A stretch of 64,000 nt of DNA from Beroe forskalii (taxonomy: Eukaryota; Ctenophora; Nuda; Beroida; Beroidae), in NCBI GenBank assembly GCA_011033025.1, contig WFMF01000022.1, positions 744,001 to 808,000 of the forward strand, read 5' to 3'. The notes beneath the pieces are model-generated. The model had not been told where the DNA came from and did not search any database. It was given only the letters and a program-made list of their open reading frames with translations. A program made the position numbers and the translations under genes. Within the stretch, counting starts at the first letter, position 1; each line of letters opens with the position of its first letter. Of the stretch, positions 1 to 11,875 are shown in pieces.

Positions 1-1110
1 AAGTTTTTCTAAACCCATGATCCACGGACAAAAGATATCGTCTTTGAACCTACACCACAAGGCTATAGTGAAATCATTGCTATTATTAATTATCTGATCA
101 ATAGGGTGCATGGCTATGTCCGCATATGAGCATGCATTATGCGGTCCCATAGCTGTTCCATTTTTCTGAATGTAAGCAACATTGTTGAAGAAGGAAATGT
201 TATTCTCCAAAGTAATCCTAGTAGCTTCTAGGATACTCGTGGTGCTGGGGAACTTAACATCTCTCTGATCCAGCAACTCTTGACATGCATCAAGCCCCAT
301 TACGTTATCAATACTGGGGAACATTGCTACAACATCCCAACTTACCAAAATTATATTGTCTATCTGATTATTTTGGCAGAGGTTAAATTTGTGAATTTCA
401 TAAAGAAACTGAGAAGAGTCTTTCAGAACAAAAGGTAACTCCACTGCTAGTTGTTTAAGATAAAAATCAGACCAAGCTGCTAGATTCTCTGTAGGAGACC
501 CACACCCAGAAGTAATTAAACGCCCAGGGTAATTCGCCTGGGGTTTGTGGACTTTGTAATTACAATAGTCATATCCTGGCCGAGATTCTTCTTTGACAAT
601 CCAGGATGCAATGCGGGGACTGATATCACCTGCCTCCAATGAAGTTTCTACCCACTTTTCAATTATTCCATTGATTTCCTTGATCTTTTTTCGGAATGGG
701 AGAAGTGTTATTAGCTTCATTGATAGGGATGAATGTGTCTGCATCACCCAGATGTTCCATCACCTTCTGTTCGTAGTTGTCTTGGGTATCTAACACCCAG
801 CCAGTGCCCTTATCAAAATACCTAAACACTGTGTCATCCCAACTTTGTAACTGCTTGAGAGCTTGACGATGGTTGAGTGACATATTGTCAAAAGATTTGT
901 TGCATAGACCTATAGTTTTCAACTCTTTGACTGTCAGTTGGAGGTAAAGCTCTAGAGCCTGACTTGTACTCTTAGGAGCTTCCTTCCCAGATGGAGGTAT
1001 GAGAGCAATTTCAGTGTCTCTATGAACACTGGGAGTACTGGAAGGAGTGACTTTACTGAAGAAATGAGCCCATCTGATTTTGCTTACCCACTTGTCGATG
1101 TCATTATCCT
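1..1110 (-). pseudogene. Penelope-like element reverse transcriptase, partial
   Basis: Reading the minus strand, the frame is open from about 1110 down to a one-base frameshift in a T6 run (686-691), then open again to the window edge. The second part holds reverse transcriptase blocks in the right order: SWDVVAMFPSID (palm motif A region, near 340-300), then GTAMGPHNACSYADIAM (near 160-105), then RFKDDIF (catalytic block with an aspartate pair, near 50-35). The GTAMGP motif followed by an F/YxDD block is typical of Penelope-like elements rather than LTR or LINE polymerases (family knowledge). Any GIY-YIG endonuclease would lie to the left, outside the window. The frameshift and a stop just upstream (about 1112-1114) suggest a decayed copy, although a homopolymer sequencing error could explain the frameshift. 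Family assignment is fairly sure; exact clade is not. Confidence 0.75.
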
Positions 1111-1249
1111 CTTATCGATCTGAGGATGAAGGGTGGGGCAAAATCAGGGCCTAGGTTAGCACTTTTTTTGTTTATCAGTAAGAGTCTTTCCTGACAAGTT
1201 CAGTATCATCCTGTCATTGATTTTAACTGCCTCATTGCCTTTTATGAGA

Positions 1250-1265
1250 TTATATATATATATAT
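1250..1265. repeat. (TA)n microsatellite
   Basis: A short run of alternating TA lies just before the 11-bp minisatellite. Confidence 0.8.
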
Positions 1266-1287
1266 GGTAAATTGAGCGATCCGTCTA

Positions 1288-1536
1288 GGCCAGTATCGCG
1301 CCAGTATCACGCCAGTACCGCGCCAGTAGCACGCCAGTATCACGCCAGTATCGCGCCAGTATCAGGCCTACCTCACGCCGTTATCGCGCCAGTATCGCGC
1401 CAGTATCACGCCAGTAGCGCGCCAGTAGCACGCCAGTAGCGCGCCAGTAGCACGCCAGTAGCACGCCAGTATCGCGCCAGTATCACGCCAGTACCACGCC
1501 AGTAGCACGCCAGTATCGCGCCAGTATCGCGCCAGT
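1288..1536. repeat. 11-bp minisatellite (CGCCAGTATCR)
   Basis: About 22 head-to-tail copies of an 11-bp unit. Variation falls mainly at two positions: T or G after CCAGTA, and A or G before CGCC. The array ends in a unique GC-rich tract. No coding potential is evident. Confidence 0.9.
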
Positions 1537-1559
1537 TGAAACTAACTTTAGGCCAGGAC

Positions 1560-2250
1560 GCCAGTATCACCAGGGCGGGGGAGTTAGGGGAGGCGACAGG
1601 CGGTCGCCTCCCTTTCAGATGAGTAGAAAAATAACTTCAGGTTGCCCAATTTTGTAAATCTGCTTTTCAACGCAGAAAATATATTTCATTTAAATTTAAT
1701 TAACTACTAGTACTAGGTTCTCAATTTAGTTCGTCCAATGATGAGTGAAGTTTGTTTAAATAAGTGTGAGCAAAACAGTTCTGTTTCTTACATTTCTGGG
1801 GCGAAACTAGTATTGCAAAAATCATATCACTGCTCGGTGAGTTAAATATATAGGTTCCAACTTAAAGAGGTTGAGGTGTAACTCATTCTGTTGATAAGCA
1901 AAATCATATGACGATCTATCAATGTGATTTGATTATCATTTGAAAGATTGAAACATCACATTTTATTAGCTGGGATTATTAGTAAACATAGATGGTAAAT
2001 CTGGGACTTAATCCGGTGAAATGCCCATCACCCATATAATATCTCATTCACAGTCTAATCAGTTCAAGATGCTTTTTTCGGCTATTTATTCGGTTATCAG
2101 TTAGTTTAATATTATGAATTGGAAAATTTTCAACATTCACAAGCTATTATCTACCAAAACATAATTTTGACTTCCAATTCTGTGTATATAACTTAACAAT
2201 CAAATTTTTTATTTTGCTGCCTATTTCGTTGAAAAATGCTCAAAAAACAC
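1560..2250. other. AT-rich intergenic sequence, nothing recognised
   Basis: No long open frame, splice-bounded exon or tandem repeat was seen. The sequence is AT-rich and unlike the flanking GC-rich elements. Confidence 0.5.
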
Positions 2251-2254
2251 CTTG

Positions 2255-2440
2255 TTTTTCTGGGAATGGGGCTCCGGCCCCTAACCCTTGGTTAAGGGGC
2301 TCTGCCCTTGATTCTATGGGGCTGCGCCCCCAGACCTCAGAATAGCTGGCGCCGCCGGCACTGTTAAGACTTCTCTGCTCGCGCTCCGCGCCAGCAGCAG
2401 CCTCCCCCTTTTCAAAATCCTGGCTACGCCCCTGCCCCGT
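2255..2440. repeat. GC-rich interspersed repeat with self-complementary blocks
   Basis: Contains short self-complementary stretches (CCCCTAACCCTTGGTTAAGGGG and GGGGCTGCGCCCC-like) and ends near a GGCTACGCCCC block. A related block, in the opposite sense (GTAGCCAGGGCGAGG and GGGGGCTGCAGCCCCC), occurs at 34300-34580. This looks like a non-autonomous DNA element; the termini are not resolved. Confidence 0.45.
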
Positions 2441-2536
2441 ACATAAGTGCTGAGTAGCAGTGGGAAAACATCAAAAACAAGTTTGGCAAGACGGATTAAT
2501 TGGTGTATGCGTTAAATATACCATCATAAACTTGGT

Positions 2537-2977
2537 TTAACCTATGTGATAGAACTGGGAATTGGGATGAAATTGAAGTAATATGAGACTTATTAACATT
2601 GGACAGGATGTATTTCCAGTCCCCACTACCCAATCATTTTCTAACTGATCCCAACGATAGCTGTAACTTCCACATTGATAAAGGACCGGATACTGAGGTA
2701 TTAGATGAGGGTTAGGAATGTCTTGAAGAAGAGCAACTTTACAGCCAGGACACTCTGTTCTTATGTCGATGAAGTTCTTGCAGATGTTGGAAGCAGCACA
2801 TGGGATGAGGACCATCTGAGAAGCACATCCAAAGGTCATTGTCCAATGAGGCAATGTCCATCTGATAACATCCAGGAAGGAGCGGGTCCTGCATCTTCTG
2901 TTGAGGTGAGCTGAACGGGGATGTAATTGAAGTAATATGGGGCTTATCAGGCTACAAATAGACCGAATGTCGATCAC
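2537..2977. repeat. ~400-bp segment flanked by ~35-bp direct repeats
   Basis: The block around 2562-2597 (GGGATGAAATTGAAGTAATA) recurs in the same orientation around 2918-2950 (GGGGATGTAATTGAAGTAAT). The 146-codon minus-strand frame across the segment contains both copies (ISPILLQLHP and ISLILLQFHP) and some cysteines, but I recognise no domain and see no splice context that makes it an exon. It may be a small mobile element. Confidence 0.4.
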
Positions 2978-2979
2978 AG

Positions 2980-3812
2980 GATTCCGATGTCATTAATTTC
3001 TGGCTAGAAAGAATGTCGATCAATTTAAGATGTCAATTCACTTGTAATCAAAATCAGAAAAATTGAGCTCCCAAATCCACGAGGAATGCACTTCTGTAGA
3101 AATGAAAAAATTTGGGTTTGGGGTAAAATATACCAAATCCACAAAACCAAACTTACAAAGTAAACAAGTTTAAATATCTTAAATTTGAGTCAAAAGCTTA
3201 AATTTTTTTCCCTGCCTGGCTACTAGAGTAATATTTATAACACTACTTTATACAATCAAATTTGAGCTTATGATGCAACCAATATAGTATCATATTGTTT
3301 GAGCGTGGAGACTGGTCTATAATACTATAACATTGTTCTCAGAATTCTGTTGTTTTATTATTCAGTTTAAGAGTAATATTTTACCTTTCACCAGTATAAC
3401 CGATTAAAAAAAGAGGATAGATTAACTACAGTACCTTCCCTACTTTTCATTGCTCCTTTTAATAACTTTTTAAGGATGAAAAGCTACAATACGATCGAAT
3501 GTAGGTACTAATGTTATCTTAAAGTGATTATACCGTGTTGTACCAGTGAACCACTGACCACCCCCGTGCAAGTTACCCCCATGATCCATGCTAATAGTTG
3601 GAGAGTGTAACAAGAACTCATTTTAAAACCCAGAAGAGACTGGCGATGTACCACACACTAGCTTATTCTCAAGGCACTGATGATGTGTTAAAATGGAAGA
3701 TTTTTGTCCCATTTGATGAGAATTTAATTCAGTATATCTTTCATTCTCGTCAGGACGATTGGGAATTTATGAATTTACACACTAGGAGACCACTTCTTAG
3801 AAAGACATGGTA
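2980..3812. other. Unassigned intergenic sequence with a 71-codon frame
   Basis: Mostly AT-rich unique sequence. The plus-strand frame 3598-3813 (starting MESVTRTH) is unrecognised and has no clear splice or Kozak context, so I do not call it a gene. Confidence 0.3.
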
Positions 3813-3910
3813 ACTTGTAATTGCACGGGCGTTCATATTAAGTAATTTGCAGTTGCACGCGTGTACATATTTAATCATTTTTAATTGCACGCCCGTGCAA
3901 ATTTTAGTAA
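3813..3910. repeat. Three ~35-bp tandem copies around a TTGCACG motif
   Basis: TTGCACGGGCG, TTGCACGCGTG and TTGCACGCCCGTGCAA follow each other at about 35-bp spacing with AT-rich spacers. The last is a perfect palindrome. Confidence 0.6.
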
Positions 3911-3913
3911 TTA

Positions 3914-4054
3914 GGGGCTAGCAAGCCCCCTGCGGTGGTTTGCGAGCCTGAGGGCGAGCATTGGACGGCGATCATAGCACTAACTGAAGACGAGCCTGAA
4001 ATACGAGGCCGAGGGCCCGAGGAAGAGTTTTTGTAACACGGATTGCCAGCCCCC
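3914..4054. mobile_element. Short MITE, GGGGCTAGCAAGC ends
   Basis: The left end reads AGGGGCTAGCAAGCCCCC and the right end GATTGCCAGCCCCC, imperfect inverted copies. The internal GC-rich sequence (GCGAGCATTGGACGGCGA) matches the larger element at 13551-13922. The 4070-4260 flank also resembles 13800-14130, so a longer shared segment was duplicated. Confidence 0.6.
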
Positions 4055-4059
4055 ATCTA

Positions 4060-4848
4060 TATCATGACTTCATGAATTGGCTATGGGTATTTCATGTTGA
4101 ATTGTACCAAAACTTGTACAACGCATGCTTGGGGGTGAAGGGTACCACTGGTTTTGGGTCAGAGGCGCATCTGTCAAAATTTCAGATCGAGCAAATAGAA
4201 AATGGCCGAGTTATTACAACTTCAATATCCCGAAAATCGATGGTGTTCTTGTAAAAAAGTGTTACCCCTGCATAACCCCCTGCATAAAAAAGTAAAATCC
4301 GAGAGGCGGGACCTATCTAGAACGATTCGTCGTAAAATTTTAGGTCTAGAACCACCGTTCTTATTGATACGCGTATTCTTAATAAATCGCACACTCTAGA
4401 GACGTAACTGACCAGGGTTATTATATAAGAATAAGAATTTGTATAGAGGCAATAAAATACGTGGCGGACAATATGTCTGGAGCACCAGGTGGGGGATTAA
4501 CACTTAATTGGGGGATTTTGTCCTTTTTGCGGCAAAGTGTGCCCTCTTTAAACGGTCATATTTTGAGAATCATAAAGCATACATAATATCATCTTACAAC
4601 GGGGCTAGGATTCAATTACTACAATAACTGCAGAAAGTATGCGTATAATCACTAATTATGTGCTTGACCAATTCACGCAAAGGCCAATGCCCAATTTAGA
4701 TATATCTTTTGATAAGACACTTCCCTTTGCTTTGTGAACATTTTCCAGTAAGGATCTCGATCAATCAAACATATTGCACAAGGGTCCTAAGCGATTAAAG
4801 ACACACAGACACATGAACACTTTGAAATTATTGATATAGATTATAGAT
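4060..4848. other. Repeat-derived flank, no gene
   Basis: 4135-4265 (TGTCAAAATTTCAGATCGA and following) is diverged from 13815-14130, so this is decayed repeat. Open frames up to 65 codons have no recognised content. Confidence 0.4.
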
Positions 4849-4849
4849 G

Positions 4850-5420
4850 TACTAGAAGGCCCGTTGGGCCGTCTAGGTCACAGGACTGAGGACACCCGAC
4901 CAATTCAATGCTGGCTACAGAGTACCACAATGCTATCATATAATTGCCCTAACCAGGACCCTAGTTTCTTAAACCAGTATTTTTAAAATTTCAAAAAAAA
5001 TCATGGATCACAACGCAGATTTTATAAATATTGAATTCTCGCAGCAAACCATCGAAACTACAATTAATATCCCGAAGGGCCGGGACTGCCGGACAGACAC
5101 TCCAAACAAGCCGATAGTACCAGCATGAAGTGCTAAAAGTGGTAGTGGAATAGTTTTATTAGTATTGAAAAACTTGTTTGCCAGCGCCCATTATATAAAA
5201 ACTAGAAGGCCCGTTGGGACTTGGGCCTTCTGGGTCACACGACACCCGACCCTTTCAATGCTGACCACAGGGCAACACCATGCCAGCATATAAGGCCCAG
5301 TGACAGAACCCTGGCGAGCGAGAGAGCGTCGCTCGACAACCAACAGCCACATTTGTGGCGACCTAGTGGACCATGACAACCAAATTTTTCCATGAAAACC
5401 AAATTATCATTGAAGTTTTG
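4850..5420. repeat. Two copies of a GGCCCGTTGGG-headed interspersed repeat
   Basis: ACTAGAAGGCCCGTTGGG begins a copy at about 4851 and another at about 5202. Both continue with similar sequence (GACACCCGACC, TTCAATGCTG, CACCATGC). The head resembles the hairpin head (GCAGGCCCGTTGGGCCTGC) of the cluster at 29.87-32.04 kb, so they are probably one superfamily. Parts of the downstream body recur at 10540-10700 and 11105-11130. Confidence 0.6.
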
Positions 5421-5424
5421 CATA

Positions 5425-5955
5425 CTATAAACTACTTACAATGCTGAACAACAGCCCACAGATCATAGCCATTACTTAAAACTTTATAATGACTGAGTAT
5501 TTCATTGTGTTTGAAAAGTGTAAAGCATGGTTTACGTGTCAAGGGTAGGTATTATGCCGACGAAAGTCTTCACTACGTTTACGATAACTGCCTCAAGTCC
5601 TCGCAGCTGTACTGTATCGCAAAACCTTAGTTTACTTACTTCAAATATCTATTATTATGTGGGATATTTACTTGTGTTTGAAATTGACTTGTATTAACCA
5701 TACGTTAATTATTTGTAATATTTGAGCATATGGAGAAACTTCAAAGTAGTCTCGTTCAAACGATAGTTCAAATGATAAAGACACACGCAGCTCTAAAATG
5801 CTGGTCGTCAGAAAAAGCTACGCTCGCTGGTCGTGGTCGCCATGCTCGACGACCACAATACAATTACAGGTAAAATCTCGTCCTACGCTCGCTGGTCGTC
5901 AGAGCTGCGCTCGATGGTGGTCGCCGGCAAATAAATACTCACAATAATCACTGTA
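5425..5955. other. Intergenic with short CGCTCGCTGGTCGTC repeats
   Basis: 5815-5935 carries several copies of a short CGCTCGCTGGTCG motif. The rest is AT-rich and unassigned. Confidence 0.45.
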
Positions 5956-5959
5956 AACT

Positions 5960-6732
5960 GTTTTGGCTATAGCTTGAGAACGGATCAATATTTTTCAAAA
6001 TTCTTTTTCCCTGGTAGATGAATGTTTTGCGAAGGTTCTAAATATGCTTAAACTTGTCTATTATTACTAACAAACTGTTGAAACACAAGGAAATATCTTG
6101 TTTGTGAAAAGTACGTTTCGGCCGTAACATTGCGTCTGATCGATATTTATTCAAAATTCTTTTTTTCTCTGGTAGATGACTGTTTCATGGAGGTTCTAAA
6201 CATGCTTAAATGAGTTGAGTATTACAAACAAGGTGTTGAAACACAAGAAAATATTTAATTTCTGGAAAAGTAACTTTGGGCTACAACGACATTGCGTCGG
6301 ATCGATATTTCTTTAAAATTCTTTTTCCTCGGGTGAATGAATGTTATGTGAAGGTTCTAAACACGCTTAAATAAGTTGAGTATATATGACAAACTGTTGA
6401 AACACAAGGAAATATTAAGTTATGAAAATTTTGGCTACAACATGGCGTCTTTTCTAAATATTTCTCAAAATTCTTTTCTTCCTCTGGTAAATTAATTTAT
6501 TGCAAAGGTTCTAAACATGCTTAAATGAGTTGAGTATTACAAACAAGGTGTTGAAACACAAGAAAATATAAAATTTCTGGGCTACAACATTGCGTCGGAT
6601 CGATATTTCTTTAAAAGTCTTTTTTCCTCGGGTGAATGAATGTTATGTAAAGGTTCTAAACACGCTTAAATAAGATGAGAACGACAAATTGTTGAAACAC
6701 AAGGAAATATTAAGTTTATGAAAAGTTTTGGC
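5960..6732. repeat. ~155-bp tandem repeat, about 5 copies (left part)
   Basis: Each unit contains GATCGATATTTCTTTAAAAT, then a CTGGTAGATGA-like block, GGTTCTAAACATGCTTAAAT, GTTGAAACACAAG and GGCTACAACATTGCGTC. Unit starts fall near 5983, 6137, 6301, 6453 and 6598. The array resumes at 9649-9840 beyond the inserted CR1-like element. Confidence 0.85.
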
Positions 6733-9648
6733 TATAACTAACTAACTTGGTAACTTGGTAGAGTTTTCGTAAAGTCGTAGGGTCATCAGAGGTCCGACCA
6801 CCGTGTTGGTGAGTAGTCAACCAGAGAGTTAGACCAGCTGCGTAGCTGTAGCCGACGACCGGAGGCTTGTCCGGTATCAAAGCAATAAATTTCGACAAAC
6901 TAGTTTTAAACGTGTCAAACTTATCGATTGCTTTTATAGTGCTCGGTACTTGGTTCCATAGTTTTGGACCTAGAACTGCAAATGATCTATCATAAAGCGT
7001 CTGATTGGCTACTGAGCTTAACCTAGACAGGGAGGAATAACTGCTACTGCACCGTGCCTTGATGTCATACTAAATTGGATATTGCAACAGTTTGGGACAA
7101 CATTGTGGAAGATCTTCCACATCATAAGAATGATGTACCTTTCCCGTCTTCGTTGAAGTGACATCAATTTCAGCTTAGCCAGTCTCTCCCAGTAGTTCAG
7201 GTGGCGGAGGCCTCCTATCCGACTTGTAAATGTCCTTTGAACCCCTTCAATCAGTTGAATGTCAGTTAACTTGCTTGGGTTCCACAGCGGACAGCAGTAC
7301 TCTAGTGTGCTTCTTACAATTGACTTGTACATTGTAGTCATGACAGTACTGTCTCGAGTTTTGAAAGACACTGAACACCCATGATAGCGTACTTCTAGCC
7401 TTGGTGACCATGCTTGCTATGTGTCTTGACCAGCTTAGATCGCTTGCTACCTGAACACCGAGGTCTCTGACATTCTCAACAGGGTAGAGTACTTCCTCGT
7501 CGGAGACCTTGTAATGCAATGCTTCAGCAAAGAACGGAGTTCGAGGAACAGGCTTTTTCGATTTTTGGAGGTGATTCAAAAAGCTCAAACTTCTGTTCGT
7601 GAAGTGTCATGTTATTGGCATGTGACCAGCCAATACGGAACAAGTCATCCTGAAGAAGCAAACAGTCTTCATAGCATCTGATCTGTTTAGAGACTCTGGT
7701 GTCATCAGCAAAGAAGCTCACCTTCGATGAGGCACAATATGTTCCAGATCATTAATGAACAGGATGAATAAAAGCGGCCCCAGAACACTTCCTTGAGGAA
7801 CACCACTAAGAACTAAAAAGCACTGTCGGAATGAGTACCATTAAGTACAACGGCTTGTTCTCGGTTAGAAAGGAAGGACTGAATCCAATCAATGATCTTA
7901 TTATTGGAATCCGTATCTCTTCAGCTTCTGAATAAGAAGACCTAGATCCACTTTATCAAACGCTTTTTGCATAGTCGAGGTAAATAGAGTCTGTGTCTCG
8001 CCACGCGTGAACCCTTCAAGGATGCCATCAAAATGGTCAAGCATTTGGGTAAGGCAGCTTCTGTTAGATCTGAATCCGTGTTGTTTATCGGTGAAGACTG
8101 TTGGATTCCAGATGTTGTACCATGTGCTTTCTGACCACCCTTTCATAGACCTTGACAACATGAGAAGTCAGAGTTACAGGTCTGTAGTTAGCCGCTTCAT
8201 CTACTACCTTTTTGAAAAGCGGTGTAATGAGTCCTTCTTATAGAAGCTTGGCACACAACACCAGAAGACATGGACTCCGTCCAAAGAAGATGGATGGGAA
8301 CACTGAGACTCTCCACATTTCTTTAGCAGAACAGCTGGCACACCGTCGGGACCAGGGGCAGAATCCATCTTTATCTCAGATATAGCTTCCATAATGCTAT
8401 CCAGCGTCACAACAGGCTCTAGGTCATGGCTAGTAAGAGGGGGCACCGTGAAGGAAGGGTCCGACTTTTCAGGGACAGTTTGGGTCGCTAAACACCGAGC
8501 AAAACTGCTTCTGAAGGATATTAGCCAAGTTCTTTCCTGTCAGTTACGAGTTCCTCGTTATCATTCAGTAGAGTTGTTATACTGTGCTTGACCTTTGAGA
8601 AGGACTTTTGCGTATGAGGTAGAAATACTTTGGGTTGGATTTGATTCTCTCCACAGCCCGTTTCTCTACCCTTATCTAGATGGTTGACTATAGCGTCTTT
8701 TATTTCGAAGCAAACAAGCCCAATCTCGTCTTCAATTCTTTGATTCGGGCCGAGTTGCCTGAACACTAGCAGCAGAGAGACGGCTTTTTAGCTTCGCTTT
8801 CCTCCTTCTCAGGGAATTATACACCTTTGGTTTTCCAGTTGGAGGTTTTTCCGAGGGACAGACTTCAGACAGATCTCGAGCATAGCTTCATTGAGTTTGG
8901 CAGAGAATTCCTCGAATGTGCCTGAGTCTCGCAGTTTCTTCCAGGTTACCTTTGAAAACTTCTCATTGAGTTGGTCGAAATCAGCTTGACTGAAATCCAG
9001 GGACCGGAAATTCATTTCGTCGAGATATGTAGCCTGAGATTCCTCCATAGTACCAGGAGTGAAGGACAGTAACATTGACCATATCGGTCTGATTAAACTA
9101 GTCGATTCAGCTTTCACATCTGCTATAAGTCTATCATTGTTGCAGAGTACCAGATCCAAAAAATGTTTGTCCTCTAGTAGGTACCGAAACCGTTTGACTT
9201 TAGCAGGTGAGTCGACATGAAGTTGAGCAGACACTGAGCTGACAAGTTCGATTCAGATGTTCCACCACTCCCGATCTGAAGGGACTCCCCCAATCAATCT
9301 GTGGTAGGTTGAAGTCACCTGTTATGAAGATGTCATAATCAGTGTCTGGGAGGGTGTCGATGGTGTGTCTGATATGTTCTAGAACGTTAGAGAAACTAGA
9401 ATAAACTGGCATCAGGAGGTCTGTAGACAACTGCCACTAGAAGCTTAGCGGACGGGAAGACATTACACAGCCCCTGACATGTACCGTCGTCAATGCACTC
9501 TGACACAGAGATAGGAAGTGATGACATTGAGTAGAGTAGAACCCCGCCACCGTTCCGTTTGCTGCGATCACTTCGCGTTATGCTGTAGCCTGGGATCTGA
9601 AGTTGAGCGTCACTGATGTACGACTTCAACCAAGATTCGGTGTTTAAC
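6733..9648 (-). mobile_element. CR1-like non-LTR retrotransposon, 5'-truncated and frameshifted
   Basis: Minus-strand frames in several registers give, in order: a truncated apurinic-type endonuclease (RSKRNGGGVLLY at about 9550; ITGDFNLPQIDW near 9310); a linker with SLDFSQADFDQLNEKF; reverse transcriptase blocks SAPGPDGVPAVLLKKC (about 8350), QHGFRSNRSCLTQML with QKAFDKVD (about 8070-7950) and FADDTRVSKQI (about 7710); a RDLGVQVASDLSW block (about 7460); and a C-terminal IPDKPPVVGY block (about 6870). The 3' end carries a short AAGTTACC/AGTT microsatellite instead of poly(A), as in CR1-type elements (family knowledge). The copy begins inside the endonuclease, as expected of truncated target-primed insertion, and multiple frameshifts make it inactive. 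Confidence 0.85.
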
Positions 9649-9840
9649 ATGGTGTTTGATCGATATTCCTTCAGATTTTGTTCCTCTGGTAGATAAATTT
9701 TTGCATAGTCTCTAGACGTGCTTAAATATGAGTATTAATGGCAAACAGTCTGAAAACAAGGGAATTTTTAGTTTTCGAAAATTTATTTTCGGTTAGGAGA
9801 TTGCGGCTGACCGATATTTTTTCAAAATTCAGATGGGAAA
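9649..9840. repeat. ~155-bp tandem repeat, right part of the split array
   Basis: GATCGATATTCCTTCAG, CTCTGGTAGATAAAT and a second GACCGATATTTTTTCAAAAT match the units at 5960-6732, showing that the CR1-like copy landed inside a pre-existing array. Confidence 0.75.
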
Positions 9841-10455
9841 TACCATGAAATTTTTCGCCTGCGGCGGGCCGTTCTGATCCAATTATACATTACAAATTGA
9901 TCTTAGAGGCCTATTTAGATGGAATTACCATGAAATTTTTCGCCTGCGGCGGGCCGTTTAATGATCAAATTATACATTACAAATTGATCTTAGAGGCCTA
10001 TTCAGATGGAATTATGAAATTTTTTGCCTGCGGCGGGCCGTTGTGATCAAATTATACATTACAAATTGATCTTAGAGGCATATTCAGATGGAAAATATCA
10101 TGAAATTTTCGCCTGCGGCGGGCCGTTGTGATCAAATTATCCATTAAAAATTGATCTTAGAGGCATATTCAGATGGGGAAACACCATGAAATTTTTTGCC
10201 TGCGGCGGGCTGTTGTGATCAAATTATATATTTAAAATTGATCTTAGGACATATTCAGATGGAAAATACCATGAAATTTTTCGCCTGCGGCGGGCTGTTA
10301 TGATCAAATTATACATTGCAAATTGATTTCTAGAGGCATTTTCAGATGGGAAATACTGTACCATGAAATTTTTCGCCTGCGGCGGGCCGATGTGATCAAA
10401 TTATACTGTACTACATTTAATTGATCTTAGAGGCATATTTAGATAGGAAATACCA
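9838..10455. repeat. 86-bp tandem repeat with a GCCTGCGGCGGGC core, 7 copies
   Basis: Seven units each hold CCATGAAATTTTTCGCCTGC followed by GGCGGGCCGT, then GATCAAATTATACATTACAA and AGAGGCATATTCAGATGG. Spacing is about 84-92 bp. The GC-rich island in an otherwise AT-rich unit is conserved best. Confidence 0.9.
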
Positions 10456-10459
10456 TTTA

Positions 10460-11340
10460 CAGAAAAAAATGGATGGATAAAAAATTCATGAGACGGTGAC
10501 GACCAAATTCAGTGGTAAAATTCTGCGCTCGACGACCCACAAGAGGTATTCTGTCACTGGGATATAAGTATATAATTACCCTAGTCAGGAACTTTGTTTC
10601 TAAGACGTAAAAAGTTGAAAGAAGTTGACATTAAAGTACGCAGTATTTTCCAAATTCGTGAGCCACAACGCAGATAATTCATAAATATTGAATTATGAAA
10701 CTTTATGACAAAACAAGTGAAACGTATGAAATTGAAATAACATGATCAATTGCGGTTTTTTCAACGTTTGAAGTGTCAAATGTGATATTTAACACTAAGT
10801 AAGTCATTGATGCAATTTTTTGCTACTGGGGTGGGGGTGCAACGTAACGAAATTACGAAAATTCACATATGAAGGCTTTGAAAATAAATAAAAATATAGA
10901 CCAAATTTTACGATTGCATATTAACCTCGAACAGCTGTTAAATAAGAAGAACTCAAGAATAATGTTTTCTAAACTAAAGTTCAGATAAGGAGAATAGATG
11001 GGCAACAAATTTGAATCCGAGCTCATTAAAATCAAAATTGTTTGCATTTTTATCTGTTCATAACCCACTTCTAGCTTCAGTAAATATGAATTACTCATTC
11101 TGTCGAATTCTCGCAGCAAACCATCGAATTTCTTTCTTGAAAGAATTATCACTAATTTTCACAATTAATAAAACAACTCTTATCAATATCATTTCTCCTA
11201 AGCTCCTACAACAGTGATAAGAGTAAGTCTTCTGTCAAAAACTTTTTACCGGACTCGAAAATTCCATTGGGAGCGTAAATTATGAATTTCAACAGTGGAA
11301 ACGTTTCCAAAATACAAAATAACGAAATGGCAGATTCTTC
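10460..11340. other. Repeat-like intergenic sequence, no gene seen
   Basis: 10500-10700 shares words (CGACGACC, CACAACGCAGAT, AATATTGAATT) with 4990-5040 and 5800-5930. The rest is AT-rich with only short frames. Confidence 0.4.
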
Positions 11341-11344
11341 GTTT

Positions 11345-11620
11345 AAATGCACGTGCAGTTTTGCGCGCGCTAGCCCATGTATCCATAGCAACGCGCGCAA
11401 CTGGTGAATCAAATCTATAACTCGTTCTTGTTTTTCGCGACCCTTTTTCCAACTTTGAGCATTAATTACGGAAAATATAAAGCCTTTACGCAAAAAAGAA
11501 GAATGTAGCAATACGAAGACACCTTTTTTCTACCGCCCTGCAAAAAATCGCGGGTTTTCAACTCCTAGTGTGTCAGATTTTCTCATTTTCTGGGAGAGCG
11601 AAGGCTCCTACCTTGAATCG
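11345..11620. repeat. ~260-bp direct repeat, copy 1
   Basis: Shares long blocks in the same order and orientation with 13212-13470: AACGCGCGCAACTGGTGAAT, TTTTTCGCGAC, CCAACTTTGAGCATTAATT, AAAAAATCGCGGGTTTTCAA, GGGAGAGCG and GGCTCCTAC. The two copies flank the transposase remnant and may be its long terminal direct repeats or a duplication. It contains GTATCCATAGCAAC, an X-box-like site. Confidence 0.75.
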
Positions 11621-11875
11621 GCCCAGAATTGGTTAAGGAACGGTAGAACTTGCGAAAAATGTCTTTGACATGCTCTTCATATCATGCTGATGACGTAACA
11701 ATGACGTCCCAATTTCAGAAATCCGAGTCTGATTTCTCGAGTATTGGCATTTTTCAACGCAATTAAGATGACATCACCTCTCATCTTCAGACGTCAAAAC
11801 AGCAAAATTACCCCTTTGTAGTTTCTTGAATCCCCACATTACAGCTCGTTCCAGGAGAGTCAAAGAGGTAAACTG

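Noticed and set aside
3598-3813. 71-codon frame starting MESVTRTH
   Set aside because: Protein-like in look but unassignable, with no gene context; left as unassigned sequence.
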